23,299 nt of DNA from Ga0077536 sp943370145 (GTDB lineage Bacteria; Pseudomonadota; Gammaproteobacteria; Ga0077536): contig CALRPY020000069.1 in assembly GCA_943370145.1 (NCBI GenBank), forward strand, positions 1 through 23,299, written 5' to 3'. Below, one piece after another: positions 20,334-23,299 of this stretch. The stretch's first letter is position 1. Every line of letters starts with the position of its first letter. The position numbers were made by a program, and so were the translations under genes. Below the pieces are notes generated by a model. That model saw only the letters and a program-made list of their open reading frames with translations. It was not told the origin of the DNA and made no database searches.

Positions 20334-20960
20334 TCAGATGCGGCGGGCGACGCCGATTTCGGCGGCATCGGCGCGCCGCATGTCGGCGTGCTGAAACAGG
20401 GTCGGGTCGACTAGATAGGCGTTCAGGAAGTCGATCGTGTCGGCGCCCCAGAAGAGTTCGCCGTCGACCTGCATCGTCGGCACGCCCCATACGCCCGCCG
20501 CGGCGGCGGCGGCCGTCGCGTCCTGCAGGCGCTGCTTCACGGCCGGGTCCTCGATCAGTGGCGTATCCGCCGTCACGCCGAGGCGCGCGCACAGGGCGGG
20601 CCACTCGACGTCGACGTCGTGGCCCTCGCCCCAGATGAAATCGAACGCGGCCTCGACCGCCGCGCCGGGCGCGTCCAACGCGGTCAGCAGGCGCAGCACG
20701 TTCAGGGGATTGAACGGATGGCGCGGCGGCATCGCGAAGGGCACGCCCAGCACCCGCGCGTTCCACACGCACTGGCGGTAGGTGTGCGTGCGCTTGGCGG
20801 GCAACTCGGCCGGCCCCTTCGTGCCCCAGTGTTTCAGGAGCCCGGCGAACAGCACCGGGCGATACGTGATGGCAAGCGGGCGCGCGAGACGCCCGAACTG
20901 CTTCAGGTGCAGGTAGGCGAAAGGCGAGATCACGTCGAAGTACCAGGTGGCTGTCGTCAT
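20334..20960 (-). CDS. 2-hydroxychromene-2-carboxylate isomerase-like (DsbA/kappa GST family)
   Basis: The 208-residue protein fits HCCA isomerases: YFDVISPFAYLHLKQF (7-22, with Ser in place of the DsbA Cys), a helical insert with PFNPLNVLRLLTAL, and GVWGVPTMQVDGELFWGADTIDFL near the C-terminus containing the cis-Pro. HCCA isomerase acts in naphthalene and related polycyclic aromatic catabolism, but many homologues lie outside such pathways and are glutathione-dependent isomerases of unknown substrate. No naphthalene genes adjoin it. The start is ATG 20960 with a weak GGA upstream; the cNMP-binding gene follows directly. Confidence 0.87.
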   Translation of the reverse strand: MTTATWYFDVISPFAYLHLKQFGRLARPLAITYRPVLFAGLLKHWGTKGPAELPAKRTHTYRQCVWNARVLGVPFAMPPRHPFNPLNVLRLLTALDAPGAAVEAAFDFIWGEGHDVDVEWPALCARLGVTADTPLIEDPAVKQRLQDATAAAAAAGVWGVPTMQVDGELFWGADTIDFLNAYLVDPTLFQHADMRRADAAEIGVARRI

Positions 20961-21027
20961 CGCGGCGTCCGGAGCACGGGTCGGGATTGGATTTTACACG
21001 CGCGACCGTCCCGTGCCCGACGCGGGA

Positions 21028-22437
21028 TCAGAAGTCGAGCGGTGGGCGCGGCAGCGGGCGCAGGGTCTCGAAGGCGCGCGCCGCGCGCAGCACCAGCGCA
21101 TCACCGAACATCGGGCCGACGATCTGCAGCCCGATGGGCAGACCGTCGCGGGTCAGTCCGCACGGGATCGTGCAGGCCGGCTGCTGGGTCAGGTTGAACG
21201 GGTAGCTGAAGGGCGTCCAGCCGAGCATGGATTCCGGCGTCATCGGCACGCTGCCGGCCGGTCGGGCGTCGAAGGCCGGCACCGCGAGCGCCGGGGTCAG
21301 CAGCAGGTCACACTGCGTCATGAACTGCCGCATGTGGGCGCCCAGCGCGCCCCGCCGCAGCACGAGACGCTGCACGTCCAGCGCGCTGAGCGCCGCGCCG
21401 AGTTCCGCCTGCGCGCGAAAATCGGGGTCGGTCAGGGCCTGCTGGGCCGGCGTCAGGGTGTTCCACAAGGTCCACGAACCGAGGAACCACAGGCCGGTGG
21501 TGATCTCGAGCGGGTCCTCGAAGCCGGGGTCGACCGCCTCGACCCGCGCCCCGAGGGCCTCGAAATCCGCGGCAGCACGCGCGCAGGCCGCCGCGACCTC
21601 GGGGTGCACGTTCGCCGCGTAGCCCAGCGTCGGCGACCACGCGACGCGCAAGCCCCGCACACCGTCCTCCAGCGTCGCGAGGTAGTCGCTGTCGTCCGGC
21701 GGCAGGGCGGTCCAGTCGCGCGGGTCGGGCCGCTTCAGCACGTTCATCATCAGGGCCGCGTCGCGCACGCACATCGTGTGCGGGCCGAGATGGGCCACCG
21801 TGCCGAAGGGCGACAGGGGATAGGCCGGCACGCGGCCAAAGCTCGGCTTGAGCCCGAAGTTGCCGCAGAACGCAGCCGGGATGCGCACGCTGCCCGCGCC
21901 ATCCGTGCCGACCGACAGCGGCCCCATGCCGGCCGCGACCGCGGCGGCCGTACCGCCGGACGAACCACCCGAGGTCCGGCCCGGGTTCCAGGGATTGCGC
22001 GTGATGCCGGTCAGCGGCGAGTTGGTCTCGCCCTTGCAGCCGAACTCGGGCGTCGTGGTCTTGCCGAGCAGCACCGCGCCGGCCTCACGCAAGCGCGCCG
22101 TCGCCGGCGCGTCGATGTCCCAGGCCTGTTCAGGGTCGACCGTGCGGCTCCCGCGGCGGGTCGGCCAGCCGCGGGTCAGGACGAGGTCCTTGATCGAGGC
22201 GGGCACGCCGTCGAGCGGCCCGCAGGGCGTGCCCGCAGTCCAGCGCGCCTCGGCCGCCCGCGCGTCGGCGAGGGCGGCATCGGCGTCGACCAGGCAGTAG
22301 GCGTTGAGCCGGGCGTTCAGGCGCTCGATGCGCGCCAGCACCGCGCGCGCCGCGTCGACGGGCGAGGCCAGCCCGCGGCGGTAGAGGTCGAGGAGTTCGC
22401 TCGCCGTGCAGTCGGCGAGATCGCTGGCGTGATTCAT
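21028..22437 (-). CDS. Amidase signature family hydrolase
   Basis: The 469-residue protein has the amidase-signature catalytic set: Lys83 in ASIKDL, cis-Ser159 in TSGGSSGGTAAAVAAG, and nucleophile Ser183 in GTDGAGSVRIP. Downstream KPSFGRVP and a C-terminal LPIGLQIVGPMFGD are also typical. The family hydrolyses amides, including Glu-tRNA(Gln) amidation by GatA, but GatB/GatC are absent and the sequence lacks special GatA context, so a general amidase is the better call. It follows the POT transporter gene by 26 bp on the same strand, suggesting co-transcription and use of imported peptide or amide compounds. The Shine-Dalgarno is weak. Confidence 0.93.
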   Translation of the reverse strand: MNHASDLADCTASELLDLYRRGLASPVDAARAVLARIERLNARLNAYCLVDADAALADARAAEARWTAGTPCGPLDGVPASIKDLVLTRGWPTRRGSRTVDPEQAWDIDAPATARLREAGAVLLGKTTTPEFGCKGETNSPLTGITRNPWNPGRTSGGSSGGTAAAVAAGMGPLSVGTDGAGSVRIPAAFCGNFGLKPSFGRVPAYPLSPFGTVAHLGPHTMCVRDAALMMNVLKRPDPRDWTALPPDDSDYLATLEDGVRGLRVAWSPTLGYAANVHPEVAAACARAAADFEALGARVEAVDPGFEDPLEITTGLWFLGSWTLWNTLTPAQQALTDPDFRAQAELGAALSALDVQRLVLRRGALGAHMRQFMTQCDLLLTPALAVPAFDARPAGSVPMTPESMLGWTPFSYPFNLTQQPACTIPCGLTRDGLPIGLQIVGPMFGDALVLRAARAFETLRPLPRPPLDF

Positions 22438-22463
22438 GCGGGCACCCGGTATGTATGCGATTA

Positions 22464-23299
22464 CTACGGCTGTGTGTTCGATGATGAATACGTGGCTTTG
22501 CCTGGTGAAGCTTCCAGCAGGCGCCGTCCCCAGGGCATGGCGCAGGCCAGCGCGAGCGCCGCGACGAGCGCGCTGGTGGTCACCACGGCAAACAGCTGGG
22601 GCAGGCTGAAGCTGTCGTAAAGGCCGGCGACCCGACCACCGAGATAGTTGCCGACGGCGCTGGCCAGGAACCAGACCCCCATCGTCAGGCTCGCGATGCC
22701 GGCTGGCGCCAGCCGGCTCATCGCCGCAAGGCCGACGGGGCTGAGGCAGAGCTCACCAAGTGTATGCAGAACGTAAGTGGTCACCAACCACCACGGACTG
22801 ACCTTGACGCCGGCCGCCGCGAGACGGGCGGCGATGATGAGCACCCCGAAGCCGGCTGCGACCAGCACGAGGCCCAGCACGAACTTCGGAATCGAACCGG
22901 GGTTGCGCGGACCGAGCCGGACCCACAGCAGCGCGAACAGCGGGGCGAGCGCGATGATCAGCAGCGGGTTGATCGAATGGAACCAGGTGGCCGGGAATTC
23001 GTAGCCGGCGATCACCCGGTCCGTCGCCCGTTCGCCGAACAGGTTGAGCGTCGAGCCACCCTGCTCGAACAGCGACCAGAACGCGCAGGCGCCGACGAAG
23101 AGCACCAGGATCACCAGGAGACGCGGCCGTTCTTCCGGCGTTGCGCCGCGCAGCATCGTGATGAAGAACGCGACGGTCACCCCGAGCAGCAGCAGGGCGA
23201 AGCCGTCGCTGAGGCCGCCAATCGTCAGCACACCGCTGGCGATCGCGACCGCCAGCAGCGCGATGGCGACCACGAGCCCGCTCGCGCCGACGCGCAGGC
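22464..23299 (-). CDS. POT/PTR family proton-dependent oligopeptide transporter, N-terminal part outside window
   Basis: The frame is open to the right edge, giving the C-terminal ~278 residues. FWSLFEQGGSTLNLF is the conserved central POT motif (FxxxFEQxxxSL), and YVLHTLGELCLSPVGLAAMSRLAP is the C-terminal POT signature with the functional Glu. About seven membrane segments are seen. POT proteins import di- and tripeptides with protons across the inner membrane. The usual length (~490-510) implies that about 220 residues, including the ExxER motif, lie beyond the window. A GTG at 23273 is internal. Co-transcription with the amidase is likely. Confidence 0.92.
   Translation of the reverse strand, partial: LRVGASGLVVAIALLAVAIASGVLTIGGLSDGFALLLLGVTVAFFITMLRGATPEERPRLLVILVLFVGACAFWSLFEQGGSTLNLFGERATDRVIAGYEFPATWFHSINPLLIIALAPLFALLWVRLGPRNPGSIPKFVLGLVLVAAGFGVLIIAARLAAAGVKVSPWWLVTTYVLHTLGELCLSPVGLAAMSRLAPAGIASLTMGVWFLASAVGNYLGGRVAGLYDSFSLPQLFAVVTTSALVAALALACAMPWGRRLLEASPGKATYSSSNTQP

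Noticed and set aside
20334..20960. Naphthalene degradation cluster suggested by the HCCA isomerase
   Set aside because: No ring-cleavage dioxygenase, aldolase or salicylate genes adjoin it, and the family is widespread outside that pathway.
20947..22620. 557-codon plus-strand open frame
   Set aside because: Antisense to the amidase, whose catalytic residues are all in place on the other strand.

Overview
The window is GC-rich, densely coding DNA from a proteobacterium, most likely a gammaproteobacterium. The best clue is the run tonB, yqgE, ruvX, pyrR, pyrB and a catalytically dead pyrC', the order found in Pseudomonas and relatives. No plasmid, phage or intact transposase gene is visible, so I read this as chromosome. 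The genus cannot be fixed from the sequence. The Rieske oxygenase, hydroxychromene-carboxylate isomerase, enol-lactonase-like and epoxide-hydrolase-like genes suit an environmental organism that handles aromatic or hydrophobic compounds.

Layout, left to right. 1-5585 (+): the 3' part of tonB, then a tightly packed set yqgE-ruvX-pyrR-pyrB-pyrC'-pyrK-like, with start/stop overlaps at most junctions. It covers de novo pyrimidine synthesis from carbamoyl phosphate plus its regulator, and ends in a flavin/[2Fe-2S] electron-transfer subunit with no pyrD beside it. 5595-5725: a palindromic intergenic repeat. 5823-6647 (+): a small MscS-type channel. 6648-7211: non-coding and repeat-rich, with a 283-bp element bounded by imperfect inverted repeats and a perfect 26-bp-arm palindrome. 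7212-12404 (-): epoxide-hydrolase-like gene; the set enol-lactonase-like, alkyltransferase-like (ATL) and membrane-anchored glutaredoxin; mscL; and the set NTF2-like, GNAT, nitrilase. The last two resemble the two halves of fused YhcX-type proteins. 12488-14803 (+): a family 11 glycosyltransferase and an AI-2E-family transporter. 14894-15032 (+): a candidate small RNA with two long stems, C-rich loops and a strong terminator. 15048-17876 (-): small membrane/secreted protein, secreted lipase-like hydrolase, MtfA-like peptidase and another alpha/beta hydrolase. 17971-19716 (+): flavodoxin-like protein and Rieske oxygenase, with an FNR/Anr-like box between them. 19733-19908: second copy of the palindromic repeat, inverted relative to the first. 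19945-23299 (-): single-domain cyclic-nucleotide-binding protein, HCCA-type isomerase, amidase and a POT peptide transporter running off the right edge.

The least explained items are the candidate C-rich-loop small RNA, the pyrK-like gene inside a Pseudomonas-type pyrimidine operon, the two inverted copies of a nested palindromic repeat, and two genes whose -10 boxes lie 6 nt from the start codon, suggesting leaderless mRNAs. No CRISPR array, tRNA, rRNA, phage or recognisable defence system was seen.
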